Of a stretch of DNA of 64,000 bases, positions 18,247 to 26,980 are shown piece after piece. The DNA is taken from NCBI RefSeq assembly GCF_009601025.1, contig NZ_WIVE01000004.1, positions 45,997 to 109,996 on the forward strand, read 5' to 3'. The position numbers and the translations under genes are program-made. Within the stretch, counting starts at the first letter, position 1; the number at the start of each line of letters is the position of its first letter. Source of the stretch: Roseospira navarrensis. Its GTDB lineage: Bacteria; Pseudomonadota; Alphaproteobacteria; Rhodospirillales; Rhodospirillaceae. The notes under the pieces are model-generated. The model had not been told where the DNA came from, did not search any database, and saw only the letters and a list, made by a program, of their open reading frames with translations.

Positions 18247-18978
18247 GTGAGAATTCTGATCGCAGACGATCACGAACTGTTTCGGGACGGTTTGCGCCTT
18301 GTGCTGTCTGAACTGGACCCCGCCCTTGAGATTATCGAAGCCAGCACGTTCGACGAGGCGATCGCGCGCGCCACGGACGATGCGAGCCGCGTGGATCTCG
18401 TGCTGCTCGATCTGGTGATGCCCGGCATGTCCTGGAACGAGGGCCTGACGGCCCTCAAGCAGCGCATCGGCGAGACCCCGCTGGTGGTGCTGACGGCGGC
18501 CGAGGACCGGCGGCTGGTGGCCGACGCCGTGCGTCTGGGCGCCGCCGGCTTCATCCCCAAGACCTCCAGCAGCAAGGTCATGATCGGGGCCCTGCGGCTC
18601 GTGCTCTCCGGCGGCGTGTATCTGCCGCCCGCCCTGCTGGAGGACGGCGAGGTCGCCAGCCTGAAGGCCGCCCTGCCGCTGGGCAGCAACACCGTGGAGG
18701 CGATGGCCGACCCGGGCGCGGCCGCGATGAACTCCCAGACCACCGCCAGCCTGACACCGCGTCAGCGGGAGGTTCTGGGCCTGCTGGGCCAGGGCAAGTC
18801 CAACAAGGAAATCGCCCGCGCCCTCGATCTGTCCGAAGGCACGGTGAAGCTGCACGTGACCGCCATCCTGAAGGCGCTGAAGGTGCACAACCGCACCGGC
18901 GCGGTCGTGGCCGCCGCCCGTCTCGGCTTCCCGACCGGCGGCGTCCGGGTCCCCAACGAAGACAGTCATCACTCGTGA
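18247..18978 (+). CDS. LuxR-type (NarL/FixJ) response regulator
   Basis: A 243-residue two-domain regulator with a GTG start preceded by GAGGG. The receiver domain has the acidic pair in IADDHE, phospho-acceptor Asp55 in LVLLDLVMPGM, the conserved Thr in VVLTAAED and Lys in GFIPKTSSS. The C-terminal LuxR helix-turn-helix includes LTPRQREVLGLLGQGKSNKEIARAL. No histidine kinase is adjacent, so it is an orphan here. Its stop codon overlaps the GTG start of zapE (GTGA), suggesting co-translation with a cell-division ATPase. Confidence 0.95.
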   Translation: MRILIADDHELFRDGLRLVLSELDPALEIIEASTFDEAIARATDDASRVDLVLLDLVMPGMSWNEGLTALKQRIGETPLVVLTAAEDRRLVADAVRLGAAGFIPKTSSSKVMIGALRLVLSGGVYLPPALLEDGEVASLKAALPLGSNTVEAMADPGAAAMNSQTTASLTPRQREVLGLLGQGKSNKEIARALDLSEGTVKLHVTAILKALKVHNRTGAVVAAARLGFPTGGVRVPNEDSHHS

Positions 18979-20165
18979 GCCTGCCCGACGGTCCGCTGGC
19001 CCGCTACCGGGCCCAACTTGAGGCCGGCGCGTTGCATCCCGACAGCGCCCAGGAACATGTGGTGCGTTGCCTGGATGTCCTGGCGGCCGCCCTGCCCGCG
19101 CACGACCGCGCACGGCCGGCGGGGGCTTCGGCCGGCGGACCGGGTGGTCTGCTGTCGCGCCTCCGCCGGGGGGCGAGTCGTCGGGCCGCGGACGGAGGCG
19201 GCCCCGTCGCGCCGCGCGGTCTGTACATCCACGGCGCGGTGGGGCGCGGCAAGTCCATGCTGATGGACCTGCTGCACGGCAGCGCGCCCGTGGATCGCAA
19301 GCGCCGCGTCCACTTCCACGCCCTGATGCGCGAAATCCACGAAACCCTGCACGCGTGGCGCCGCGAGGGCCGCGAGGGCCGGGACCCGCTGGTTCACCTT
19401 GCGGACGGGATCGCCGACCGCGTCACCCTGCTCTGCCTGGACGAAATGGAGGTGCGGGACATTGCCGACGCCATGATCGTCGCACGGCTGTTCGGCCGCC
19501 TGCTCGACCGGGGCGTGGTGGTGGTCACCACCTCCAACCGGCATCCATCCGATCTGTACAAGGACGGCCTGCAGCGCGAGAAGTTCCTGCCCTTCATCGA
19601 TCTTCTGGAAGAGCGGCTGGAGATCCTGGAGCTGGACGCGGACCAGGACTATCGCCTGGGCCGGCTGGCGGGCCGCACCGTCTATCACACCCCGCTGGGA
19701 CCCGCCGCCGATGCGGCGCTGGAGGAGACCTTCCGCCTGCTGCTGGACGGCGCGCCGGAAACCGCCGACACGGTGACGGTGCAGGGCCGCGCGGTGCCGG
19801 TCCCGCGCGCCGGCAACGGCGTGGCCTGGTTCGCGTTCGACGACCTGTGCGGCCGGGCGCTGGGGGCCAACGACTACCTGGAGATCGCCAGCCTGTTCGA
19901 CACGGTGATTCTGTCGGGCATCCCGCAATTGGGGCCGGCCGACCGCGACCGCGCGCGGCGGCTCGTGCTGTTGGTCGATGCCCTGTACGAGCACCGCACG
20001 GCCCTGATCTGCTCGGCCGCCGCGCCGCCGACCGATCTCTATCCGGAAGGCGAAGGCCGGTTCGAGTTCGACCGCACCGTCTCGCGCCTGATCGAGATGC
20101 AGGCGGAGGACTACCTCGGTCGCCCCCACGTGCTGGACCGGGCGGGGGTGACGCCGGATCGGTAA
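18975..20165 (+). CDS. zapE: Cell division ATPase ZapE (AFG1 family)
   Basis: A 396-residue P-loop ATPase. Walker A is GAVGRGKS, Walker B is LLCLDEMEV, and VVVTTSNRHPSDLYKDGLQR is typical of AFG1/ZapE. In E. coli ZapE acts on the Z-ring under stress; mitochondrial AFG1 helps membrane-protein turnover. The GTG start overlaps the response-regulator stop. It is followed by the double-hairpin repeat at 20229-20318 and converges on the MoxR gene. Confidence 0.93.
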   Translation: MSLPDGPLARYRAQLEAGALHPDSAQEHVVRCLDVLAAALPAHDRARPAGASAGGPGGLLSRLRRGASRRAADGGGPVAPRGLYIHGAVGRGKSMLMDLLHGSAPVDRKRRVHFHALMREIHETLHAWRREGREGRDPLVHLADGIADRVTLLCLDEMEVRDIADAMIVARLFGRLLDRGVVVVTTSNRHPSDLYKDGLQREKFLPFIDLLEERLEILELDADQDYRLGRLAGRTVYHTPLGPAADAALEETFRLLLDGAPETADTVTVQGRAVPVPRAGNGVAWFAFDDLCGRALGANDYLEIASLFDTVILSGIPQLGPADRDRARRLVLLVDALYEHRTALICSAAAPPTDLYPEGEGRFEFDRTVSRLIEMQAEDYLGRPHVLDRAGVTPDR

Positions 20166-20228
20166 GGCCCGGGACGATCCTGGCGCGTGAGACCGCCCGA
20201 CGGAAAGGGTCATCCTTTTCGTCCTCAT

Positions 20229-20318
20229 GCCGGACGGGGCTTGAAGCCCCGTCCGGACCGTTTTGGCCGATGCCTGGGGATGAAAACGCTCCGGGCGGGC
20301 GTGCAACTCCCGCCCGGC
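20229..20318. repeat. Double-hairpin dispersed repeat, copy 2
   Basis: The same two-stem structure as at 16085-16171: CCGGACGGGGCT/AGCCCCGTCCGG and CCGGGCGGGCGT/ACTCCCGCCCGG. It lies between the convergent zapE and MoxR genes, a position suited to a bidirectional terminator. Confidence 0.85.
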
Positions 20319-20354
20319 ATGACGCTTCATCGCCGATCAAGTTCACCCCCCCCC

Positions 20355-21200
20355 TCAGCGCCGCTCGCGCTTGGACAGGAAGGCCAGGCGCTGGAGCATG
20401 TGCACGTCCTGCTCGTTCTTCAGCAGCGCCCCGTGCAGCGGCGGCAGCACATGCTTGACGTCGCCCGAGCGCAGCGCCTCCGGCGGGATATCATCGGCCA
20501 TCAGAAGCTTGATCCAGTCCAGCAGCTCGCTGGTGGAGGGCTTCTTCTTCAGCCCCGGCACCTCGCGCACCTCGTAGAACATGGCCAGCGCCTCGCGGAC
20601 GAGGTTCGCCTTGATGTCCGGGAAGTGGACGGCAATGATGTCCTGCATCGTTTCCGGGTCGGGAAACTTGATGTAGTGGAAGAAGCAGCGGCGCAGGAAG
20701 GCGTCCGGCAGTTCCTTCTCGTTGTTGGATGTGATGATGACCACGGGACGGGTGACCGCGCGCACGGTCTCCCCCGTCTCGTGAACGTGGAACTCCATGC
20801 GGTCCAGTTCCAGCAGCAGGTCGTTGGGGAACTCGATATCCGCCTTGTCGATCTCGTCGATCAGCAGGACGGCGCCGCCCTCGGTCGTGAAGGCATCCCA
20901 CATGCGACCGCGCTTGATGTAATTCCCGATGTCGTGCACCCGGTCGTCGCCGAGCTGGGAATCCCGCAGCCGCGAGACCGCGTCGTATTCGTACAGCCCG
21001 TGCTGGGCCTTGGTGGTGGACTTGATGTGCCAGGGGATCAGCGGCAGGCCAAGCGCGCCCGCCACCTCCTGCGCCAGCACGGTCTTGCCGGTGCCGGGCT
21101 CGCCCTTCACCAGCAACGGGCGTTGCAGGGTGACGGCGGCGTTGACGGCGACCGCCAGATCCTCCGTGGCGATGTAGCTTTGCGTGCCGGTGAATTTCAT
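20355..21200 (-). CDS. MoxR family AAA+ ATPase
   Basis: A 281-residue AAA+ ATPase. Walker A is GEPGTGKT, Walker B is LLIDEIDKAD, and sensor-1 lies in IITSNNEKELPDAFLRRC. MoxR proteins act as chaperones for maturation of metal enzymes or complexes, usually with a VWA-domain partner. Close relatives of this type are normally followed by a CoxE-like VWA gene. Here the downstream side is occupied by the convergent zapE, so the partner is not at this locus. It appears monocistronic. Confidence 0.92.
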   Translation of the reverse strand: MKFTGTQSYIATEDLAVAVNAAVTLQRPLLVKGEPGTGKTVLAQEVAGALGLPLIPWHIKSTTKAQHGLYEYDAVSRLRDSQLGDDRVHDIGNYIKRGRMWDAFTTEGGAVLLIDEIDKADIEFPNDLLLELDRMEFHVHETGETVRAVTRPVVIITSNNEKELPDAFLRRCFFHYIKFPDPETMQDIIAVHFPDIKANLVREALAMFYEVREVPGLKKKPSTSELLDWIKLLMADDIPPEALRSGDVKHVLPPLHGALLKNEQDVHMLQRLAFLSKRERR

Positions 21201-21330
21201 GGGGCGAACGGGCTCCGTGCATGACCAGATGACGTGAGCAGAACGTAGCCACCGATGCGTCCGGGTTCAACGGGCGACAGCCGGGCTCCGGCGGCCCACG
21301 GGCGCCCCCGCCGTGGGCAACGAACGACGG

Positions 21331-22233
21331 TCAGGGGCCATGCCCCGGCGGATAGGGCGACGGGTTGGGAGAGCGCAAACGGCCATAAGCCGGGGCGGCG
21401 AGCCGTCCGCGGGCGTTCATCTCCGGCTCCAGCGCCCCGCCACCGGAACCCCCCAGTGACGCCACCTGCGCATCCACGAAGCGCGCGATGAGATCGTCAT
21501 AGGCCGGTGTTTCGCGAAACGCCCCCAGGTGGTCGTCAAATCGTCGAACGAAGTCCTCGCTCACCGTCTTGCGGGAAAACATGGCGTAATATTGGGTGAG
21601 GGCGATGGGAGTTTCAGCATAAATGTGGATCTTGTCCGACAGACCCAGAGCGTCCAGTAAATACCGACAGTTCAGCAGATCACAGACCACATAATCCACC
21701 CGATGGTTCTTCAGCATCACCAGATTCTGCTGATTCTCGTTGGCGACCTGCGGCGCGATATTGTTTTTCAGGAACCGATCGAAGCCGTCGCCGTATCGGT
21801 AGCCGCGCACCACCCCGACCCGACCCCGCTTGAGGTCTTCCCAGGTCCGAAACGGAAAACGCTCACGATCCGCCGCGCGCACCGCCACGACCCAGCGCGA
21901 CTCCACCAGCGGCGTGTCGGGATACCACAGGAACCGTTGCCGGTCGGCGATGAACTGACCGCTGTACAGGACATCGATGTCGCCCGCTTCGGCCAGCCGC
22001 ACCGCGCGCGCCCACGGGTAGACGAAAATGCTCGTCACCCCCGTGTCCATGTCGTTGAGCACCTGGGTCACGATCTCGGTCGCGAGACCGGACACCTGAT
22101 CCCCGTCCACGAACTCGTACGGCGCCCACACGTCGGTGCCCAGCCGCAACGACACGTGATCCGCCCGGATGGCCCCCGGGGCCAGCAGGGTGAGAGTCAG
22201 CGCCATGGCCAGCAAGAGACGGACTCGCGGCAA
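21331..22233 (-). CDS. Periplasmic solute-binding protein family 3
   Basis: A 300-residue protein of the SBP_bac_3 type. I chose the TTG at 22233 because a strong AAGGAGG lies 7 nt upstream; the frame stays open 16 codons further without a site. Residues 1-24 form a signal peptide ending near IRADHVSL. The ligand domain includes GTDVWAPYEF, GDIDVLYSG, KRGRVGVVRGYRYGDGFD and VDYVVCDLL. No permease or ATPase gene is adjacent, so it is an orphan receptor and could serve a distant ABC system or a sensor. The last 35 residues are a Gly/Pro-rich tail. Confidence 0.85.
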   Translation of the reverse strand: MPRVRLLLAMALTLTLLAPGAIRADHVSLRLGTDVWAPYEFVDGDQVSGLATEIVTQVLNDMDTGVTSIFVYPWARAVRLAEAGDIDVLYSGQFIADRQRFLWYPDTPLVESRWVVAVRAADRERFPFRTWEDLKRGRVGVVRGYRYGDGFDRFLKNNIAPQVANENQQNLVMLKNHRVDYVVCDLLNCRYLLDALGLSDKIHIYAETPIALTQYYAMFSRKTVSEDFVRRFDDHLGAFRETPAYDDLIARFVDAQVASLGGSGGGALEPEMNARGRLAAPAYGRLRSPNPSPYPPGHGP

Positions 22234-22552
22234 CGGGGGACCTCCTTGTCCGAACGGATGCGCTGGCACGTCGCGGCCCACGCCACGACATCGTGCCTAG
22301 TTTGCCCCCATCCCCCTGATCGCTGCCAAAAAAAAAATGATACAGACGGCGACCCGAGTCGCGGCCGTCGCACCGGACTCGCAATGTCCGCCGGTGAGGA
22401 TCACCCGCCACACGCAAACACCGCGTCCCGATCACCCGGATGGAATGTGATCGGTCACCCCGTGTTCGCCAGACCTGTGGGCGCCTGGAGCACGACTCGG
22501 GGCGCACCCAGTACGCCCGGCCAGCCGGGAGCCCGAGTCGTTCTCCTCGGAC

Positions 22553-24493
22553 TCAGGCGCGGGCGGGCGCCTCGGCCTCCGCCGATGCGGTGCCCTCCAG
22601 CAGCGCCAGCACCGTGGCCGCGATGCCGCCGGTGTCGAAGCCCGCGTCAATGGCCTGCTGTTCCGGCTTGCCCTGCTCGACGAAGCGATCCGGCATGCAC
22701 AGGGTCCGGACCTTCAGACCGTGATCCAGCAGCCCCTCGATGGCCAGGGTCTGCAGCACGTGAGCCCCGAAGCCGCCGCGCGAGCCTTCCTCGACAACCA
22801 CGAGCACCTCGTGGTCGAGCGCCAGCCGACGCAGCAGGTCCATGTCCAGCGGCTTGGCGAAGCGGGCGTCGGCCACGGTCGGCGACAGGCCGCGCTGGGC
22901 CAGGTCCTCGGCCGCCTGCAGGCAGGGATACAGCCGCGTGCCGATGGACAGCAGCGCGATGCCCTTGCCCTCGCGCACGATGCGGCCCTTGCCGATGGGG
23001 ATCGGGGTGCCGCGCTCGGGCAGTTCGACACCCTCGCCCTCGCCGCGCGGGTAGCGCAGCACGCTCGGCCCGTCGTCATAGGCGGCCATGGTGGCGATCA
23101 TGTGCATCATCTCGCCCTCGTCGGACGGGGACATGACCACGATGTCCGGCAGGCAGAGCAGATAGGCGAGGTCGAACGCCCCGTGGTGGGTGCCGCCGTC
23201 GGCCCCCACATAGCCGGCGCGGTCCAGGCACAGGCGCACCGGCAGGCCCTGAAGGGCGACGTCGTGCACCACCTGATCGTAGGCGCGCTGCATGAAGGTG
23301 GAATAGATCGCCACGAACGGCTTGTAGCCCTCGCAGGCCAGACCGGCGGCGAAGGTCACGGCGTGCTGTTCGGCGATGCCCACATCGAAGGTGCGTTCGG
23401 GGAACTTCACGCCGAACTTGTCGATGCCGGTGCCGCCCGGCATGGCGGCGGTGATGCCGACGATGCGGTCATCGTGCTCCGCCTCGGCGATCAGGCCCTT
23501 GGCGAACACGCCCGTGTAGCTCGGCGCCTGGGCGGGCGGCTTGTCCAGCGCCCCGGTGACCACGTTGAAGCGGCCGACGCCGTGATACTTGTCGGGCGCG
23601 GTCTCGGCCGGCTCGTAGCCGTGGCCCTTCTTGGTGACCACGTGGATCAGCACCGGGCCGTCCTGCTTGGTCTCGCGCACGTTGCGCAGCACCGGCACCA
23701 GATGGTCCAGCCGGTGCCCGTCGATGGGGCCGACGTAATAGAATCCCAGCTCCTCGAACAGCGTGCCGCCGGTCACGAAGCCGCGCGCGAACTCGTCGAT
23801 CTGGGCGGCCGCCCGGTTCATGGGCCCGGGCAGGTGCGAGACCAGATCCTTCGCCATGTTGCGCACCGACAACCACGGCTTGGACGACAGCAGACGCGAG
23901 AAATAGCCGCTCATGGCCCCCACGGGCGGCGCGATCGACATGTCGTTGTCGTTCAGGATGACGATCAGGCGGCTGTTGGTGTCGCCGGCGTTGTTCATGG
24001 CCTCGAAGGCCATGCCGGCGCTCATCGAGCCGTCGCCGATGATCGAGACCACGCAGTTGTCGGCCCCGGCCAGATCACGGGCCACCGCCATGCCCAGCCC
24101 GGCCGAGATCGAGGTGGAGCTGTGCCCGGCCCCGAAAGGATCGTATTCGCTTTCCGCCCGGCGGGTGAAGCCCGACAGGCCGCCCGGCTGGCGCAGGGTG
24201 CGGATGCGATCCCGCCGCCCGGTCAGGATCTTGTGCGGGTAGCACTGGTGGCCCACGTCCCAGATCAGCCGATCACGCGGGGTCTCGAACACGTGATGCA
24301 GGGCCACGGTCAGTTCGACCACACCCAGGCCCGCGCCCAGATGACCGCCGGTGCAGGAGACGGCGTCGATCACCTCCTTGCGCACGTCCTCGGCGAGACG
24401 GTTCAGGTCATCCAGGGACAGATGGCGGATGTCCTCGGGAACGGTGACGGTGTCAAGTACCGGGGTTTCAGGGCGTCCGGGCAACGCGATCAT
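22553..24493 (-). CDS. dxs: 1-deoxy-D-xylulose-5-phosphate synthase
   Basis: A 646-residue ThDP enzyme that condenses pyruvate and glyceraldehyde 3-phosphate in the first step of the MEP isoprenoid pathway. Visible are [15 protein letters not shown], the cofactor motif [42 protein letters not shown] and [10 protein letters not shown]. The start at 24493 gives the family length; AGAAGG lies almost against the ATG, so a nearby start is possible. It is the last gene of the xseB-ispA-dxs operon typical of proteobacteria. Confidence 0.97.
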   Translation of the reverse strand: MIALPGRPETPVLDTVTVPEDIRHLSLDDLNRLAEDVRKEVIDAVSCTGGHLGAGLGVVELTVALHHVFETPRDRLIWDVGHQCYPHKILTGRRDRIRTLRQPGGLSGFTRRAESEYDPFGAGHSSTSISAGLGMAVARDLAGADNCVVSIIGDGSMSAGMAFEAMNNAGDTNSRLIVILNDNDMSIAPPVGAMSGYFSRLLSSKPWLSVRNMAKDLVSHLPGPMNRAAAQIDEFARGFVTGGTLFEELGFYYVGPIDGHRLDHLVPVLRNVRETKQDGPVLIHVVTKKGHGYEPAETAPDKYHGVGRFNVVTGALDKPPAQAPSYTGVFAKGLIAEAEHDDRIVGITAAMPGGTGIDKFGVKFPERTFDVGIAEQHAVTFAAGLACEGYKPFVAIYSTFMQRAYDQVVHDVALQGLPVRLCLDRAGYVGADGGTHHGAFDLAYLLCLPDIVVMSPSDEGEMMHMIATMAAYDDGPSVLRYPRGEGEGVELPERGTPIPIGKGRIVREGKGIALLSIGTRLYPCLQAAEDLAQRGLSPTVADARFAKPLDMDLLRRLALDHEVLVVVEEGSRGGFGAHVLQTLAIEGLLDHGLKVRTLCMPDRFVEQGKPEQQAIDAGFDTGGIAATVLALLEGTASAEAEAPARA

Positions 24494-24574
24494 CCTTCTT
24501 CTGCGGCATGGCGGCAGGACCCGCACCGCCGCCGCATCCTTTGACCGGCGGGCGGCGGCGCGCATGGTCCGGCG

Positions 24575-25516
24575 TCAGCGGTCTCGTTCCACCACGTAGC
24601 GCGCCACCGCGCGCAGCATGTCGGCCTCGGGGCCGAACACCTCCAGGTGTCCCACGGCCTGATCGGACAGCAGGCGGGCGCGGTCGCGCGCGCCGTCCAG
24701 GCCGAGCAGGGTCACGAAGGTCGTCTTGCCGTGCGCGGCGTCCTTGCCCGGGGTCTTGCCCAGGTCCTGGGCGCTGCCGGTCTCGTCCAGCACATCGTCG
24801 GCGATCTGGAAGGCAAGGCCCAGGTCGCGGCCGTAGGCATGCAGAGAGGCGCGCATCTTGGGCGACGCCTTGCCCATGATCGGCCCGGCGATGCAGGCGA
24901 ACAGGATCAGGCGGCCGGTCTTGAGCTGGTGCATGCGGGTGATGGCGGCCACGTCCTGGGGCTGCGCGCCAATGCCCCGCTCCACCATCAGGTCGATCAT
25001 CTGGCCGCCGACCATGCCGCGCGCGCCGGCGGCCTCGGCCAGTTCGCGCACGAGTTCGCAGCGCACCGAGGGATCAGTATGGCTGGCCGGGTCGGCCACG
25101 ACCTCGAAGGCGCGGGTCAGCAGGCCGTCGCCGGCCAGGATCGCGGTCGCCTCGTCGAACTGGCGGTGGCAGGTGGGCCGGCCTCGGCGCAAATCGTCGT
25201 CGTCCATGGCCGGCAGGTCGTCATGAACCAGCGAGTAGGTGTGGATCATCTCCAGCGCCGCGGCCACGGTCAGCGCGGCCCGGGGCGAGACATGGAACAG
25301 GGCCGCCGAGCGCGTCAGCAGGAACGGGCGCAGCCGCTTGCCGCCGGCCAGGGCGGAATATCGCATGGCCTCGATGACGCGCCGCTCGGCGGTGTCCGGG
25401 GCGGGCAGCAGCTCGGACAGGCGCTCACCGACGGCCGCGCTGGTTTCGGCCATGGCGGCGACCAGATCGGTCGCCGGCGTGGTCTGGGGCTCGGAGGCGG
25501 TCCCGGAGTCGGGCAT
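24575..25516 (-). CDS. ispA: Polyprenyl (farnesyl) diphosphate synthase
   Basis: A 313-residue trans-isoprenyl diphosphate synthase that builds geranyl and farnesyl diphosphate from IPP and DMAPP. The first Asp-rich motif is HDDLPAMDDDDLRRG, the second is FQIADDVLDETG, and the GGKRLRPFLL substrate loop is present. The start at 25516 (MPDSGTA) is chosen by family length. It lies between xseB and dxs, a conserved MEP/isoprenoid operon. Confidence 0.95.
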   Translation of the reverse strand: MPDSGTASEPQTTPATDLVAAMAETSAAVGERLSELLPAPDTAERRVIEAMRYSALAGGKRLRPFLLTRSAALFHVSPRAALTVAAALEMIHTYSLVHDDLPAMDDDDLRRGRPTCHRQFDEATAILAGDGLLTRAFEVVADPASHTDPSVRCELVRELAEAAGARGMVGGQMIDLMVERGIGAQPQDVAAITRMHQLKTGRLILFACIAGPIMGKASPKMRASLHAYGRDLGLAFQIADDVLDETGSAQDLGKTPGKDAAHGKTTFVTLLGLDGARDRARLLSDQAVGHLEVFGPEADMLRAVARYVVERDR

Positions 25517-25618
25517 CGGAAAGGTCCTCGGGTGGTGTCGGTGTCGTGGTTTGACAGGTGCTGTAAGGGCTGAACGCGGCGGATGCAACAGGCATCGGCC
25601 GGGCCGGCATGGCCGCCG

Positions 25619-25954
25619 TCAGGACGCCTCCACGTCCAGGGGGGTCGCGGAGACGGTGCCGTCCGCCCCGGCGCCGATGCGCTCGACCCGGGTGCGGGCC
25701 TCGGCGAGGCGGGCTTCGCAGTGCTGGCGCAGCCAGACGCCGCGTTCGTAGGCGGACACGGCGGCATCCAGATCCACGCGGCCGGCCTCCAGGTGCCGGA
25801 CGATCTCCTCCAGGGCCTTCAGGGCGTCCTCGAACGAGAGCGCCGCGATGTCGGGCGGGATGGAACCGGCGCCCGCGCCCTCGGAACCGGGGGCGGTCCC
25901 GGCCTGGGCCTGCGCGGGGCTGGCGGATGCGGACGAGTCTTTTTTGGACGCCAT
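25619..25954 (-). CDS. xseB: Exodeoxyribonuclease VII small subunit
   Basis: A 111-residue protein. The conserved core SFEDALKALEEIVRHLEAG followed by a second helix is the XseB fold that assembles around XseA. The first 35 residues are an Ala/Ser/Gly-rich extension. It is the first gene of the xseB-ispA-dxs operon; the large subunit is not in the window. Confidence 0.93.
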   Translation of the reverse strand: MASKKDSSASASPAQAQAGTAPGSEGAGAGSIPPDIAALSFEDALKALEEIVRHLEAGRVDLDAAVSAYERGVWLRQHCEARLAEARTRVERIGAGADGTVSATPLDVEAS

Positions 25955-26262
25955 GGAATCCGGTGTGTCCTGGGAATCGGGACGTCCGGGATCACCCCGG
26001 ACGGGACGGCGCGGCGCGCCCGCCCCACGACGGGCGGCGCCTCGGCTTTCTCATCTACCAGCAAACGGCAACGGCGGGAACCGTCGCGGGCGCCGATCTT
26101 CCCCGCCCGTCACCGAATCGCAACAGGGGGCGTGGGCCGGCCACGGCCTTCAACGGTTCTCGTCAAATGCCGCTGATCTATGAGTTGATCTATGATGGGC
26201 CGCCGATCCGGCGGGGTCGCCCCGCCCGTTGTCAACGCCCCGACCCCTCGGAGTCGCGCGCC
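25955..26262. other. Divergent intergenic region
   Basis: A 308-bp gap between xseB (minus) and the phosphatidyltransferase gene (plus). It should hold both promoters, but I cannot place them. A GGCGGGG/CCCCGCC hairpin lies near 26213-26229. No gene is seen. Confidence 0.6.
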
Positions 26263-26874
26263 ATGCTGGATTCCCGTCTGCGCCCGTTGATCGATCCGCC
26301 CCTGAACGGTCTGGGCCGCGCCCTGGCCCGGGCGGGCGTGACGGCCAACGGGTTGACTCTGGCCGCCTTCGCACTGGGTGTGCTGGCGGTGCCCGCGCTG
26401 GCGCTGCAGTGGTGGGGGACCGCCCTGGCCCTGATCGCGGCCAACCGCCTGCTGGATGGGCTCGACGGGGCCGTGGCGCGGGCGACGCGGCCGACGGATG
26501 CGGGCGGCTATCTGGATATCGTCTGCGACTTCGTGTTCTACGCGGTCGTGCCGGTGGGCTTCGCTCTCGCCGACCCGAGCGCCAACGCCCTGCCCGCGGC
26601 CGTGCTGATCGCCAGCTTCGTCGGCACGGGCTCCACCTTCCTGGCCCATGCCATCCTGGCCGAGCGCCACGGCCTGAGTTCCGCCGCCCAGGGCCGCAAG
26701 AGCCTGTTCTACATGAGCGGCCTGATGGAGGGCAGCGAGACCGTGGCGTTCTTCGTCGCGTTCTGCCTGTGGCCGGCGTGGTTTCCGGTGCTGGCCTGGA
26801 CCATGGCCGGGCTGTGCGCGGTCTCGGCCCTGGGGCGGGTGCTGCTGACCCTGCGCACCTTTGGCACGCCCTGA
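26263..26874 (+). CDS. CDP-alcohol phosphatidyltransferase family protein
   Basis: A 203-residue membrane enzyme with five to six hydrophobic segments. The family signature is intact at LDGLDGAVARATRPTDAGGY followed by LDIVCDF, giving the DG...AR...G...D...D metal/CDP site. It resembles the YnjF-like group and should transfer a phosphatidyl or phospho-alcohol unit from a CDP-linked donor. The acceptor is unknown. It lies 106 bp upstream of the pyruvyltransferase gene in the same direction and may be cotranscribed with it. Confidence 0.88.
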   Translation: MLDSRLRPLIDPPLNGLGRALARAGVTANGLTLAAFALGVLAVPALALQWWGTALALIAANRLLDGLDGAVARATRPTDAGGYLDIVCDFVFYAVVPVGFALADPSANALPAAVLIASFVGTGSTFLAHAILAERHGLSSAAQGRKSLFYMSGLMEGSETVAFFVAFCLWPAWFPVLAWTMAGLCAVSALGRVLLTLRTFGTP

Positions 26875-26980
26875 GCCCACCTTGACTTCCCCCGCGCGAG
26901 GGGCCAAACCAACAGCCGCGCATCAATCGACTGCGATATCCCGCCAAGCGCCAGGGCAATGCCGGCCGGAAAGGGGGCTC

